Origin: Terrirubrum flagellatum
GTDB lineage: Bacteria; Pseudomonadota; Alphaproteobacteria; Rhizobiales; Beijerinckiaceae
Assembly: GCF_022059845.1 (NCBI RefSeq)
Contig: NZ_CP091851.1
Span: 2,108,001 to 2,172,000 of the forward strand
Direction: 5' to 3'
Length of the DNA stretch: 64,000 nt
Shown: in pieces, positions 25,207-33,570 of the stretch
How positions within the stretch are numbered: the first letter of the stretch is position 1
Layout: each line of letters starts with the position of its first letter
The notes under the pieces: generated by a model
Told to the model about the DNA's origin: nothing
Seen by the model: the letters and a program-made list of their open reading frames with translations, nothing else
The model's database searches: none
Position numbers and translations under genes: made by a program

Positions 25207-27666
25207 ATGGAGATGCAGCCGGCCCCGCAAAGCGCCCCGGCCGGCGCCGGATCGTCGCGTCGCGAATGGGCGGCGCGGGCGATGCGTGCGATGCGCGCTG
25301 GCGAACTCGACGCCGCCTGGCTGTGGGCGGACAGGCTCTGCCGCGCGAGCGCCGGCTCAACGCTTGTCGACGCCTATCTCCTGCGCTCCGCCGTGCTTGC
25401 GCTGCAACGCGATCATGAGGCCGCGCAGGCCGATCTGCGCGCCGCCGCAGAAATCGATCCGCATGAGCCGGCCGTCAATCGCGTTCTGCTTAGCGCGCCG
25501 ATCGCCGAAGAGCGCCGCGCCGCGGCGCGGCGTATGCTCGGCGCGGCCGACGAAAACGACCGCCGCAAGGCCTTCGCGACGCTCGCGCGCGAGGGATATT
25601 CCTGCGTCGGAACGCTTGAAGCGTCGAAGCAACGGCTGGCGGCGCGCATCGCCTGGAACGGGCCGCGCGAAATCACGCTGACGCTGCGGACCGATGTCGG
25701 GGACAGGCAGGTTCTCGCGCGCGCGGACAACAGCGCGCCACCCCCGGGTTTCAGTCGCAGCGCGCGCGTCGCCTACGAAACGCCGCCCGGCGCGCTGGCG
25801 GCGGCGCTCGCCGCTCCTGATATGCGCGCGCTGTTCGAGCCCGCCTCCGTAGTCTTTGCGCCGCCGAAGATCATGGCGCGCAAAAGCGCTGCGTCAGCGC
25901 TTGCGGATGAGTTGCTGATCATCATTCCGGTCTATGACGACCGCGAGGCCACTCAGGCCTGCTTCGCGAGCCTGCTCGCCGCGCCGCCCGAGCGGCCCTG
26001 CCGCATCATCGCGATCGATGACGCCTCGCCCGACGCCGCGATTTCCGCCGATCTCGACGCGCTCGCGGCCGAAGGGTGGATTGAGCTTCTGCGCAACGCC
26101 GTCAATATGGGTTTCGCCGCCAGCGTCAATCGCGCGCTGGCGTTGCGCGCGCCAGAACAGGATGCGCTGCTGCTCAACGCCGACGTCGTTCTTCCGCCTG
26201 GCGCGATCGACGGACTCATCCGCCACTTCGCTGCGCACGCCGACATCGGCACGGCGACTCCGCTCTCCAACAATGGCGAGGATACGAGCTTTCCCCGGCG
26301 CTTCCGCGCGAACCCGTTGCCGCCAGCCACAGAGATCGCCGGGCTGAACACGATAGCAGCGCGCGTCAATGGCGGACGCGCGGTCGACATGCCCAACGGC
26401 GTCGGCTTCTGTCTCTTCATCAAGGGCGAGGCGCTCGATCGCGTCGGCCTGCTGCCGCACGCCTATGGTCGCGGATATTATGAGGACGTCGAATTCTGCC
26501 TCGCCATCGCGGGAGCGGGATACCGTAATGTCTGCGCGACAGATGTTTATGTCGGCCATCATGGCGGCCGGTCCTTCGGCAAGGACAAGCGCGCGCTCGT
26601 CACGCGAAACCTGCGCCGTCTCAGCGCAAGACACCCCACCTATCTCGCCAGGGCGCGATCATTCGAACGGGCCGATCCCCTCAGCGAGCCGGTCGCGCGG
26701 ATAGAATGGGAGCGGTTGCGCAGAGCGCGCGCGGTTGATCTGCTCATCCTGCCGGCGGAGACGCCGCAAGCGCTCGCCCGCGCCATCGCCGATGGGCTGC
26801 GCCGCGATTATCCCGAGCTTGTGACTTTGCATGTGGAGAGAAGCGCGTCGGACATGCGCATCACGTTCAGCGGCGACAGCTTTCCGCAGAACATCGCCTG
26901 GCGCTGCGACGTCACGAATGCGCTCGCAGACGAGCTGACGGAAAATTTTTCCGAACTGACCCTTCGATCGGCATTTGCGTTTGAAGCGGAACGCGCATCG
27001 AGCGAACTCACGCGCGTGTTGGCGAGGCTGCGATGCGACGTGCGAATCTTCTCCGCGCTTACTTTCGAAGCCAACTCACAAGCAGACAGCGGCACGCGCG
27101 CCGAAATCGCGACCCAGCCGGCGCAGCCCTCAAATTTTGCGATGCGGCGCGGCGATCGTGGGGCGCGTCGCGCTCATCAGGCTCCCGCATCGCTGAGCCT
27201 CATCCTGCCAGCGCTTCCCGAGTATCGACCGCCGCGCCTAACGCCGCTGGGCGGCGCGCTTGCGATCATCGGCATGCAGAGCGAGCGCGACGATGACGCG
27301 CTCTTGCGCACGCTGGCCGCGTCGCGAAACGCGGGAGCCGTCCCCACGATCATTCTCGCGGGAGTCTGGAGCCGCGACTCGTCCCCCCTGCCGGACGCGA
27401 TCCATGTCGGCGGCGCCATTCCCGATCCTGAATTACCGCGTTGGCTTGAGCGCGCCGGCGCAAGCGCGCTTCTCTTCGCCAACCGACGCTGGGGCGTGCT
27501 TGATCCCCGCTTCTCGCTCTGGCGCGACGCCGGCCTTCGCGTCGCGGCGTTCGACGCGCATGGCGACGAGACCGCTTATCCGCACGGCCTCAGCCTGCCA
27601 GGGAATGGCGCGCCTGCTCAGATCGCTTCGGCTCTCGCGAGGTGGCTTTCGCCCGATCAGGCGTGA
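25207..27666 (+). CDS. Large GT2 glycosyltransferase with N-terminal TPR-like region
   Basis: An 819-residue multidomain protein. Residues about 20-130 are helical and resemble TPR repeats (AMRAGELDAAWLWADRLCRA, HEAAQADLRAAAEIDPHEPA). Residues about 235-500 are a GT-A, family-2 domain: LLIIIPVYDDREA, IAIDDASPDA, NAVNMGFAASVNRAL, LLNADVVLPPGA (DXD position reads NAD), GYYEDVEFCLAIAGAG and VGHHGGRSF. The last 300 residues are of unknown nature. It transfers a sugar from a nucleotide donor, likely onto a glycan or protein. It follows the methyltransferase on the same strand and its 3' end overlaps the convergent GT4 gene by 10 bp. Confidence 0.87.
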   Translation: MEMQPAPQSAPAGAGSSRREWAARAMRAMRAGELDAAWLWADRLCRASAGSTLVDAYLLRSAVLALQRDHEAAQADLRAAAEIDPHEPAVNRVLLSAPIAEERRAAARRMLGAADENDRRKAFATLAREGYSCVGTLEASKQRLAARIAWNGPREITLTLRTDVGDRQVLARADNSAPPPGFSRSARVAYETPPGALAAALAAPDMRALFEPASVVFAPPKIMARKSAASALADELLIIIPVYDDREATQACFASLLAAPPERPCRIIAIDDASPDAAISADLDALAAEGWIELLRNAVNMGFAASVNRALALRAPEQDALLLNADVVLPPGAIDGLIRHFAAHADIGTATPLSNNGEDTSFPRRFRANPLPPATEIAGLNTIAARVNGGRAVDMPNGVGFCLFIKGEALDRVGLLPHAYGRGYYEDVEFCLAIAGAGYRNVCATDVYVGHHGGRSFGKDKRALVTRNLRRLSARHPTYLARARSFERADPLSEPVARIEWERLRRARAVDLLILPAETPQALARAIADGLRRDYPELVTLHVERSASDMRITFSGDSFPQNIAWRCDVTNALADELTENFSELTLRSAFAFEAERASSELTRVLARLRCDVRIFSALTFEANSQADSGTRAEIATQPAQPSNFAMRRGDRGARRAHQAPASLSLILPALPEYRPPRLTPLGGALAIIGMQSERDDDALLRTLAASRNAGAVPTIILAGVWSRDSSPLPDAIHVGGAIPDPELPRWLERAGASALLFANRRWGVLDPRFSLWRDAGLRVAAFDAHGDETAYPHGLSLPGNGAPAQIASALARWLSPDQA

Positions 27667-28934
27667 AGCGCGGCCAGCGTGTTCGCTGATGCGCGAGGCG
27701 ATTGGCGCTCGGCCGCTTCGCTCTCGAAGGCCCGACCCAGGCGCTCCTCTATCCATTCGCGCTGCGCCGGCAGCACGACACGATTGAGGTCGTAACGCTC
27801 GACGATGGTGCGCCGCGCCGCATGACGATGCTTCACGAATCGCGCCGGCTGGGCCAGCGCCTCGATGATGCGCTCAGCGATCGCCGTAGGCTCCGAGAAA
27901 GGCGCGAGCACGCCATTGACGCCATCCTCGATCACTTCCCGCACCGGCGGCGTGTCAGAACCCACAATCGGAAGCCCCAGAGCCATCGCTTCCAGAAGCG
28001 ACCAGGAGAGAACGAAGGGATAGGTCAGATAGACATGGACGCGCGAGCGCCTGAGCAACGCGAGATAGGCGTCATAGGCGAGCGACCCCGTGAAATGCAC
28101 GCGCGAGAGATCAAGGCGCGACCCGACTTCGGCCAGCATCGCCTCGCGCCAGTTGCCATGATTGCGCGGCGGGTTGCCATATGAGACCTGATCACCGCCA
28201 ACGATATGAACATGGGCGTTCGGCCGCGCCTTCAGCACATAAGGCAGCGCGCGCATAAAGGAGTGAAATCCGCGATAGGGTTCGAGATTGCGCGCGACAT
28301 AGGTGACGATCTCGCTGCTCGACCCAAGCAGCGCCTCATCGTCAGGCTTCAGCGCGTCGGTGTCGACGCCGTCATGGACGACGCGGATCTTCGACTGGAA
28401 CTCCGGGGGAAACATGTTTCTCTGCCATTGCGTCGGCGCCATCGCGCTGTCGGCGTCGGCGAGCGCTAACAAGGTCGAAGCATTGCGCAGCGCGACTCGC
28501 GTTTCACCATCGACGCCGAACTGTTCGAATTCAGGATCGAATCCGACATCGGCGCCGCGAGCGCGATAATAGAACTCGGCATAAACGATCAAAGTCGCCT
28601 TAGGAAAGAGCGAACGCAAAGGCAGCGCCTCGCCCCAGCCGGGATGGACATAGATGAGCGCGGGATCGAACCCCTGCATCTTCAGCGCGCTGGCGGCGTA
28701 GATCACCTGCTCGGCGCGACGACATTCGTGATCGAAGCGCCGGGCGAAGGCATGAGTGGTCTTGTCGCCTGACATCACATTGTAGCGCTGCGTTTCGACG
28801 CGTGCGATCGCGCCACTCCCGCGCATCGAAATGGCGCGCACGCGGACATTTTTCTGCCCCGCGAGAAAGCGCGCGAGATTTCCGAACTGCGCCGGAAAAT
28901 TGTTATGCACGAAGAGCACATCAAGCGTCGGCAT
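27657..28934 (-). CDS. GT4-family glycosyltransferase
   Basis: A 425-residue GT-B enzyme. The N-terminus is VLFVHNNFPAQFGNLARFLA, followed by YVHPGWGEALPL, YVARNLEPYRGFHSFMRALP and HIVGGDQVSYGN. The donor-site block is YPFVLSWSLLEAMALGLPIV with SDTPPVREVIEDG. The frame is open to 29039, but homologues begin at the MPTLDVLFVH segment, so ATG 28934 is used. It overlaps the SapC-like gene stop by 14 bp. It is the last gene of the minus-strand RTX-sapC-sapC-GT operon. That linkage suggests it glycosylates the exported protein or a surface glycan tied to it. Confidence 0.88.
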   Translation of the reverse strand: MPTLDVLFVHNNFPAQFGNLARFLAGQKNVRVRAISMRGSGAIARVETQRYNVMSGDKTTHAFARRFDHECRRAEQVIYAASALKMQGFDPALIYVHPGWGEALPLRSLFPKATLIVYAEFYYRARGADVGFDPEFEQFGVDGETRVALRNASTLLALADADSAMAPTQWQRNMFPPEFQSKIRVVHDGVDTDALKPDDEALLGSSSEIVTYVARNLEPYRGFHSFMRALPYVLKARPNAHVHIVGGDQVSYGNPPRNHGNWREAMLAEVGSRLDLSRVHFTGSLAYDAYLALLRRSRVHVYLTYPFVLSWSLLEAMALGLPIVGSDTPPVREVIEDGVNGVLAPFSEPTAIAERIIEALAQPARFVKHRHAARRTIVERYDLNRVVLPAQREWIEERLGRAFESEAAERQSPRASANTLAALHA

Positions 28935-29763
28935 GAGCGTCCGTTCTTGAATCGCCGGCGGCCGCCCGGGATTCGAAAATCTCGAAGGAAAAGAGCGGGC
29001 TGGAATCGAGCCGGACATGCAGGTCGAGCGGCTCGACAAACTCGGAATAGTTCTCGCGCGGCGCTCCCGAAGATGTCGGCTCGCGCGCGATCAGCGAGAC
29101 CGATCGCGCGAGCAGCCGCCGCGAAAACAGGCAGGCTGCGGCGAGATCGAGCGGAAGACATCTATCGGCCGACAGCGCCGCCGCGCGATCCGCCGCGAGC
29201 GCATTCAGCCGATCAGGGCTCACCGTGAAATATCCGGTCTCCTCGGCGTTCAGCATGCCCGGCTGAAGCCTTCCGAGCGGCGCAAGAACGTCGGCGGCGA
29301 TGAGCAATTTCGCCGCTTCGCTCAAGCGGCGCATGCCCTGCTGGAGGCGCTCGATCCATGTGACGACCGCAGCGTATTGTTCGGACGCGCGCCCTTCCCG
29401 ATCGCGCACCGGGAAGCCATCGTCGGCGGACGCGCCGACGAGCTCGGGCGCCACCTCGATCCCGGCGCGACGAGCGCCGGGCCAGAAAGGAAGATTGCGC
29501 AAGGCGATCGGCGCGTAGGGGCGAAGCCATCGGCCGTCCTTGCCGACCGGATTCGATTGCAGCATCGCGGGGTCGAGCAATGCTGCGACGCGCGGCCCCT
29601 CTTCAGCAAGCATGATGATGATCGGGCAGTAGTGCGAGAGATGCAGCAATTCGGTGTCTGCGACCGGCGCCGTGCGCAGTCGATGCAGGAAGTCGAAGCG
29701 CTCAAGACGCGTCCATCGCGTGACAACGCTCTCATCGACCGGGAGGAAGCGCATCTCCTGCAT
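28921..29763 (-). CDS. SapC-family protein (first of the pair, downstream copy)
   Basis: A 280-residue soluble protein. It fits the SapC pattern: HLSHYCPIIIMLAEEGPRV, GRWLRPYAPIALRNLPFWPG, LAPLGRLQPGML, and the closing SPDRLNALAAD block. No signal peptide or membrane segment. The family is named after sapC, next to the type I S-layer secretion genes of Campylobacter fetus; biochemical function is unknown. It starts six bases after the stop of the second SapC-like gene and overlaps the glycosyltransferase downstream, so the three are tightly coupled. It is likely an accessory to the type I-secreted RTX protein. Confidence 0.7.
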   Translation of the reverse strand: MQEMRFLPVDESVVTRWTRLERFDFLHRLRTAPVADTELLHLSHYCPIIIMLAEEGPRVAALLDPAMLQSNPVGKDGRWLRPYAPIALRNLPFWPGARRAGIEVAPELVGASADDGFPVRDREGRASEQYAAVVTWIERLQQGMRRLSEAAKLLIAADVLAPLGRLQPGMLNAEETGYFTVSPDRLNALAADRAAALSADRCLPLDLAAACLFSRRLLARSVSLIAREPTSSGAPRENYSEFVEPLDLHVRLDSSPLFSFEIFESRAAAGDSRTDAHADA

Positions 29764-29769
29764 CGCCGC

Positions 29770-30522
29770 TCACGCCGCCGATCGAGAAGAAGTTTTGGCG
29801 CGCGCCGCGATCGCGGCCTTCGCGGCGGACAGCAGGCCCGAGACCCGGAACAGCGAGAGACGATGCGTCGACATGAAGAGCGCCGCTTCGATCCCGAATG
29901 ACCGAATGGCCTTGTAGACGGCGGGATCATCAAGGCGCGCGCGCGACAGAACCATGAGATGATCAATGTCGACGGATTCGCCTTCGCCGAGATCGAAGCG
30001 CAGCGGCCAGGGCTCGAGAAGCCCCTCCTCATGCAGGAAGCGCGACAAGGCGCGCGTCGCAGGAAGCGCGCGGCCCGCCTGTAGCGCCGTCCGCGCGCGC
30101 GCAGCAGTCGCACGCGCCAGGCGTCCGTCGGTGAGCATCAGCGGCGCGCCGATATCCGTCGGCGCGTCCGCGATCGCGCGATCAACGAAAATTCGCTGCG
30201 GCTCGACGCCTTCCTCATGCGGCGTCACGATGGGATAGGCCTGGAACGCCAGCGGCAGCGCGCTGACGGCGCCTTTCTCGCCGCCCGGAATACCAGCCCC
30301 ATCCGGCAACAGTGTGCGCAGAACGCTCAGCACCGGGCCTGACGGCGTCGTCGCCCAGCAGGTGGGAAAGAGCGTCGCGAGCGCGAGGATTTCGGCGTGA
30401 ACGATCGGGATGAGCGATGCGGTGCGCACCAGGCGATAAGCGGCGGGAGCATAAATCCGGTGATGGCCCCAGTCCTTCGACAGAGCCGCGGGCGCCTCGT
30501 AAAGCTGAGCCCATGCATCCAT
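29770..30522 (-). CDS. SapC-like protein (second of the pair, upstream copy)
   Basis: A 250-residue soluble protein related in outline to SapC: HRIYAPAAYRLVRTASLIPI, VHAEILALATLFPTCW, ALPLAFQAYPIV, then RFLHEEGLLEPWPLRFD. It carries a C-terminal tail of Ala/Arg-rich helices (LLSAAKAAIAARAKTS). A GTG at 30564 would extend it by 14 residues, but that codon lies in a terminator-like hairpin with a T-run, so ATG 30522 is preferred. It follows the RTX gene and precedes the other SapC-like gene by six bases. Confidence 0.65.
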   Translation of the reverse strand: MDAWAQLYEAPAALSKDWGHHRIYAPAAYRLVRTASLIPIVHAEILALATLFPTCWATTPSGPVLSVLRTLLPDGAGIPGGEKGAVSALPLAFQAYPIVTPHEEGVEPQRIFVDRAIADAPTDIGAPLMLTDGRLARATAARARTALQAGRALPATRALSRFLHEEGLLEPWPLRFDLGEGESVDIDHLMVLSRARLDDPAVYKAIRSFGIEAALFMSTHRLSLFRVSGLLSAAKAAIAARAKTSSRSAA

Positions 30523-30552
30523 CTCGGGCGAGCGCGCTCCCACAAACCAACA

Positions 30553-30605
30553 AAAAGGCGTCACGGCGCCTGTGAAGCGAAAGACGCGGCGTGCGCGCCG
30601 CGTCT
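30553..30605 (-). terminator. Double hairpin after the RTX gene (partial terminator)
   Basis: On the minus strand the RTX stop is followed by a perfect 10-bp stem (AGACGCGGCG / CGCCGCGTCT, loop of four, 30582-30605). A smaller hairpin AGGCG-CCGTGA-CGCCT comes next and runs directly into TTTTTG (to about 30551). Together they could stop most transcripts after the RTX gene and allow limited read-through into sapC. Confidence 0.65.
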
Positions 30606-30666
30606 CTGATTTTGTCGAGGGCGAACCTGCTCTTCAAAGCAGGCCCGCCCGCGCAGCGGCCGCTTC

Positions 30667-31668
30667 TTAATGCGGCTGATCGTGGAACACGATCTTCTCG
30701 ACCTCGGAATAGGTGAGCGTATCGCCATCCGCGAAAGTAACCGTGGTGACGCCATGGTCGACCGTGGTCGTATGCGGATCGGTTGAATTTTGGCTTTCGA
30801 TGAACAAGGTGTCGTTGCCGGAGCCGCCAACCACAGTGCTCGCGCCATGGCCGTCGATATAGACGGAGTCGTTGCCGCTGCCGCCGAGGACCGATGAGTC
30901 GCCGTCGCCGACATGGATGACGTCGGCGCCGGAGCCGCCATCGATCTTGTCATCGCCGCCGCCGCCGAAGATCGTATCCGCGCCGGAACCGCCGGTGATG
31001 GAGTCGTTGCCGTCGCCCATATCGAAGTGATCAGCGCCGGAGCCGCCGTCGACCGTGTCGTCGCCGCCGCCGCCGGTGATCGTGTCATCGCCGGCGCCGC
31101 CGAGGAAGTGATCGTTGCCGTCGCCGCCAACGACTGTATCGCTGCCGGAGCCGCCATCGGCGAAATTGTCGCCGCCGCTCACCTCGATGAGATCGTTGCC
31201 GGAGCCGGCGGTGAAGTCGTCATTGCCGTCGCCGCCAACAACCGTGTCATTGCCGGAACCGGCCTCGACATGGTTATCGCCATCGCCGACATTGATGTAA
31301 TCGCTGCTGGAGCCGTCGGTGGTGACGAGATCATCGCCGCCGCCAGTGACGAGCACATGGCTGCCGGTTCCATGGAGAGAGGCGTCCACAGTGTCATTCG
31401 TGTCGAAGACATAGGCGGTGTTGGCCGCGTTGAGATCGAGATGACCGTCGGGCGAACCCTCGACAAAGACGATTTCATTGCCGCCGTCCGGGATATGATC
31501 CGGGGTCGTCACCACCGTATGCGCGTCGTCTCCGGATGAGGAAGACGTCGAGAACACGCCGGCATGCTGCAGGGCCTGAATGATGTCGTCACGGTCGTCA
31601 GACGAAAAGACGCCGCTCCCGTCGATGAGATCGCTCAATTGATCAGTCGTGTAGTCATAAGTCGCCAT
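30667..31668 (-). CDS. RTX calcium-binding protein, probable type I secretion substrate
   Basis: A 333-residue acidic protein with about 90 residues of non-repeat N-terminus, then Gly-Asp-rich RTX nonapeptides (GGxGxDxxx) from about residue 108 to 300. These form a calcium-bound parallel beta roll after export. The C-terminus DTLTYSEVEKIVFHDQPH resembles type I secretion signals. No N-terminal signal peptide and no cysteines, as typical for this pathway. GGAG precedes ATG 31668. It heads, or is second in, the operon with two sapC genes and a GT4. Possible role: S-layer-like or adhesin subunit; small size and lack of enzyme domains favour a structural role. Confidence 0.85.
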   Translation of the reverse strand: MATYDYTTDQLSDLIDGSGVFSSDDRDDIIQALQHAGVFSTSSSSGDDAHTVVTTPDHIPDGGNEIVFVEGSPDGHLDLNAANTAYVFDTNDTVDASLHGTGSHVLVTGGGDDLVTTDGSSSDYINVGDGDNHVEAGSGNDTVVGGDGNDDFTAGSGNDLIEVSGGDNFADGGSGSDTVVGGDGNDHFLGGAGDDTITGGGGDDTVDGGSGADHFDMGDGNDSITGGSGADTIFGGGGDDKIDGGSGADVIHVGDGDSSVLGGSGNDSVYIDGHGASTVVGGSGNDTLFIESQNSTDPHTTTVDHGVTTVTFADGDTLTYSEVEKIVFHDQPH

Positions 31669-31712
31669 GGAGCATCTCCATCGGGTCGGGTACGTTTACT
31701 TGGTGGATAAGC

Positions 31713-32666
31713 TTATTTCGACAAAAGCAGCGCGGGCGCAGGCCGCGCGCGCGAAGAGCGGAACACGCGGACGCGGCTTGGCGCCTCCACGGGCCGCCGC
31801 GCCGCCAGAGGCGGAGCGACTTCTTCTTCAGCGGCCCTGGAGCGCAGGAAACCGACCGTCTGCCGCGCAGCCTGATCGACTGCGGAGACGACGGAGATGC
31901 GCAAGCCGACAAGCGGCTCCCATCCGGTCGCGCCTGACAGCGCGCAGGATTTTCCGCTGACATTCATCACCGACGCGCCAAGGAACAGGGCGTCGCAGGC
32001 GAGCGAGAAATCATCGGCCGCGGGGCCGACAACCGCGAGATTGAGCGCAGTCAGCGGCGCAGCCTTGCCGCGTGTGCCAACGAATGAACCGATCGGCTGC
32101 TCAGGAAGCTGGCGCAGCCCACGCGCGTTGATGGTGGCCTGTGCGAGAATATCGACGCCCTGCGGGCGGTTCTTCCATCTGATCTCGACGCCTTCGATCG
32201 CCATCGGAAGCTGCGGCCCGCAGATCCATTGACCCGATTTCGTCACGACGTCGCCGCGACGGGAGACATGCGCGAGAATCTCGATGTCATCGGAGAGCGG
32301 CACTGAGCCGCCGCGCGTGAAATCTTCCGGTTCCGGCAGGGGTTCGGCCTGGCGGATGGTCGTGGAGACCCGTTCCAGCACCAGTTCGGCGTCGCAACTG
32401 CCATTGATGTGCGATGGGCGAACGGTCAGATTGAGAAAGGCGTCGCGCGCGGCGCGGACCACGACACCGTCGCCCGGCGAGACGAGTTGCGGACCGCCCT
32501 CGCCGGGGCTGATCACGTCCACCGGCGATCCCGGCGGCGTCGAGACCAGCACGGTCGGCGCGTTCAGACCCGCTTTCGACGAGACGTAGCGCAGAACAAA
32601 CAGACCCTGCGTCACGCGGATCGTCCGCGCTGAATTGATTTGGTCTGCGAGCGGGCTCAAGTCCAT
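31713..32666 (-). CDS. Unknown beta-rich protein at head of the RTX operon
   Basis: A 317-residue protein; ATG 32666 (MDLSPLADQINSARTIRVTQ) is preferred over a start 11 codons upstream. The sequence is beta-rich with no signal peptide or membrane span. Segments of note are PGDGVVVRAARDAFLNLTV, VEIRWKNRPQGVDILAQATI, and LNLAVVGPAADDFSLACDAL followed by LGASVMNVSGKSC. A basic Arg/Pro/Ala-rich tail follows residue 275. No family recognised. It lies 44 bp upstream of the RTX gene and just downstream of the AT-rich promoter region. It may be a partner, chaperone or regulator of the RTX protein. Confidence 0.65.
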   Translation of the reverse strand: MDLSPLADQINSARTIRVTQGLFVLRYVSSKAGLNAPTVLVSTPPGSPVDVISPGEGGPQLVSPGDGVVVRAARDAFLNLTVRPSHINGSCDAELVLERVSTTIRQAEPLPEPEDFTRGGSVPLSDDIEILAHVSRRGDVVTKSGQWICGPQLPMAIEGVEIRWKNRPQGVDILAQATINARGLRQLPEQPIGSFVGTRGKAAPLTALNLAVVGPAADDFSLACDALFLGASVMNVSGKSCALSGATGWEPLVGLRISVVSAVDQAARQTVGFLRSRAAEEEVAPPLAARRPVEAPSRVRVFRSSRARPAPALLLSK

Positions 32667-33322
32667 TGCGACGCAACCTCGCGATGCCGGATGCACCATG
32701 GGTGCGCCATAGCCCCCCTCAAGTCAACGAAGATTGGCTGTAATTGTAAGTATAATCCCTCGTTAATCTTCGATATAAATATAATAAAATTGATAATTAT
32801 ACGTATATCCATGTAATAAATGCTCGATACAGCGACCGCCTGATGACAATTAAGTGTTCGCAAGGTCTCCAACTCGATCGGTAAATACAGATCGTGGCAA
32901 TAACTACTTTCCGCATCTGCATCTCTACAGACAAATATCGTACTCGAAATTCGCGATGACATCAGATCGGCCGCAAATGCGAAAGCGCTCCTTGGCCGCG
33001 TCGCCCGGATCGAAGCCGAGCGTTGCGTGATCCCGCCCGCCCCGATCTTCGTCGAATGGTTAATGAGATTTAGCTTTTTCAGCGGCGGTTTGCTGCGCCG
33101 CGCTAAAAGACATGTCGAAGGCGCCAAAATTTTCCGCACTACGCGCAATTGGCCGTCAGTCGAGCAGGACGCCACGTCTCAATCGATCGATGGATGTGAT
33201 CCAGCGCGAGCGCCAAGACTCAACGGGCGCGACGACTCAAAATGCGAGATCAGACGATGAGCGAAGCTTGATCAATGCGTCGCGCGAGTGGTCCGCGACT
33301 TCACGATCGGTTTTGGCGCGCA
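32667..33322. promoter_or_regulatory. Gene-free stretch with an AT-rich promoter region (core 32727-32822)
   Basis: No convincing gene. Positions 32761-32820 contain only 11 G/C in 60 bases, against about 64% GC around. The stretch includes ATATAAATATAATAAAATTG. This is the likely promoter region of the minus-strand 32666-27657 operon and a plausible site for a nucleoid or silencer protein such as MucR/Ros or H-NS-like factors. From 32985 to 33322 the composition returns to normal without clear signals. Confidence 0.6.
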
Positions 33323-33462
33323 AGAGCATGGCGCGAAAAAGTGGGAGCCGGTTCTTCCGAGACGAACGCGAGCGTTCGCTCTGCGAAAGCCATGCTCTAA
33401 GTTTTTGGAATCGATCACGTTCCCGCATTTTGATTGATTCAGTCAAAATGCGGCGTGATCTA
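33323..33462 (+). repeat. RIME-like two-palindrome repeat, copy B (long form)
   Basis: Same structure as the copy at 2191: starts AGAGCATGGCGCGAAAAAG and includes the GAGACGAACGCGAGCGTTCG palindrome. It continues with CATGCTCT, then GCATTTTGATTGATTCAGTC and its inverse, ending GGCGTGATCTA. It stands free between genes. Confidence 0.9.
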
Positions 33463-33525
33463 ACGTCGCCAATTCGCGCAGGCCGTTTCGCCTGCGCCAT
33501 CACACAAAGAAATTGCATAAAGACG

Positions 33526-33553
33526 CGCCGCAGTGATCGAGATCACTGCGGCG
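33526..33553 (-). terminator. Rho-independent terminator after the FkbM gene
   Basis: Perfect 13-bp stem CGCCGCAGTGATC / GATCACTGCGGCG with a two-base centre, 17 bp past the FkbM stop on the minus strand. It is followed in that direction by a CGTCTTTATG tract. Confidence 0.8.
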
Positions 33554-33570
33554 CTCAACAATCGCCTTCG

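Noticed and set aside
30810-31340. Second repeat block suggesting CRISPR or satellite DNA
   Set aside because: It encodes degenerate RTX motifs in the 30667-31668 protein.
32657-33175. Minus-strand open frame over the AT-rich region
   Set aside because: Translation of promoter-like AT-rich DNA with erratic composition and overlap with the 31713-32666 gene start.
33323-33462. RIME-like copy considered as a small RNA gene or insertion sequence
   Set aside because: No promoter/terminator pair and no transposase; the same block recurs in five intergenic places, so a dispersed repeat is the simplest reading.
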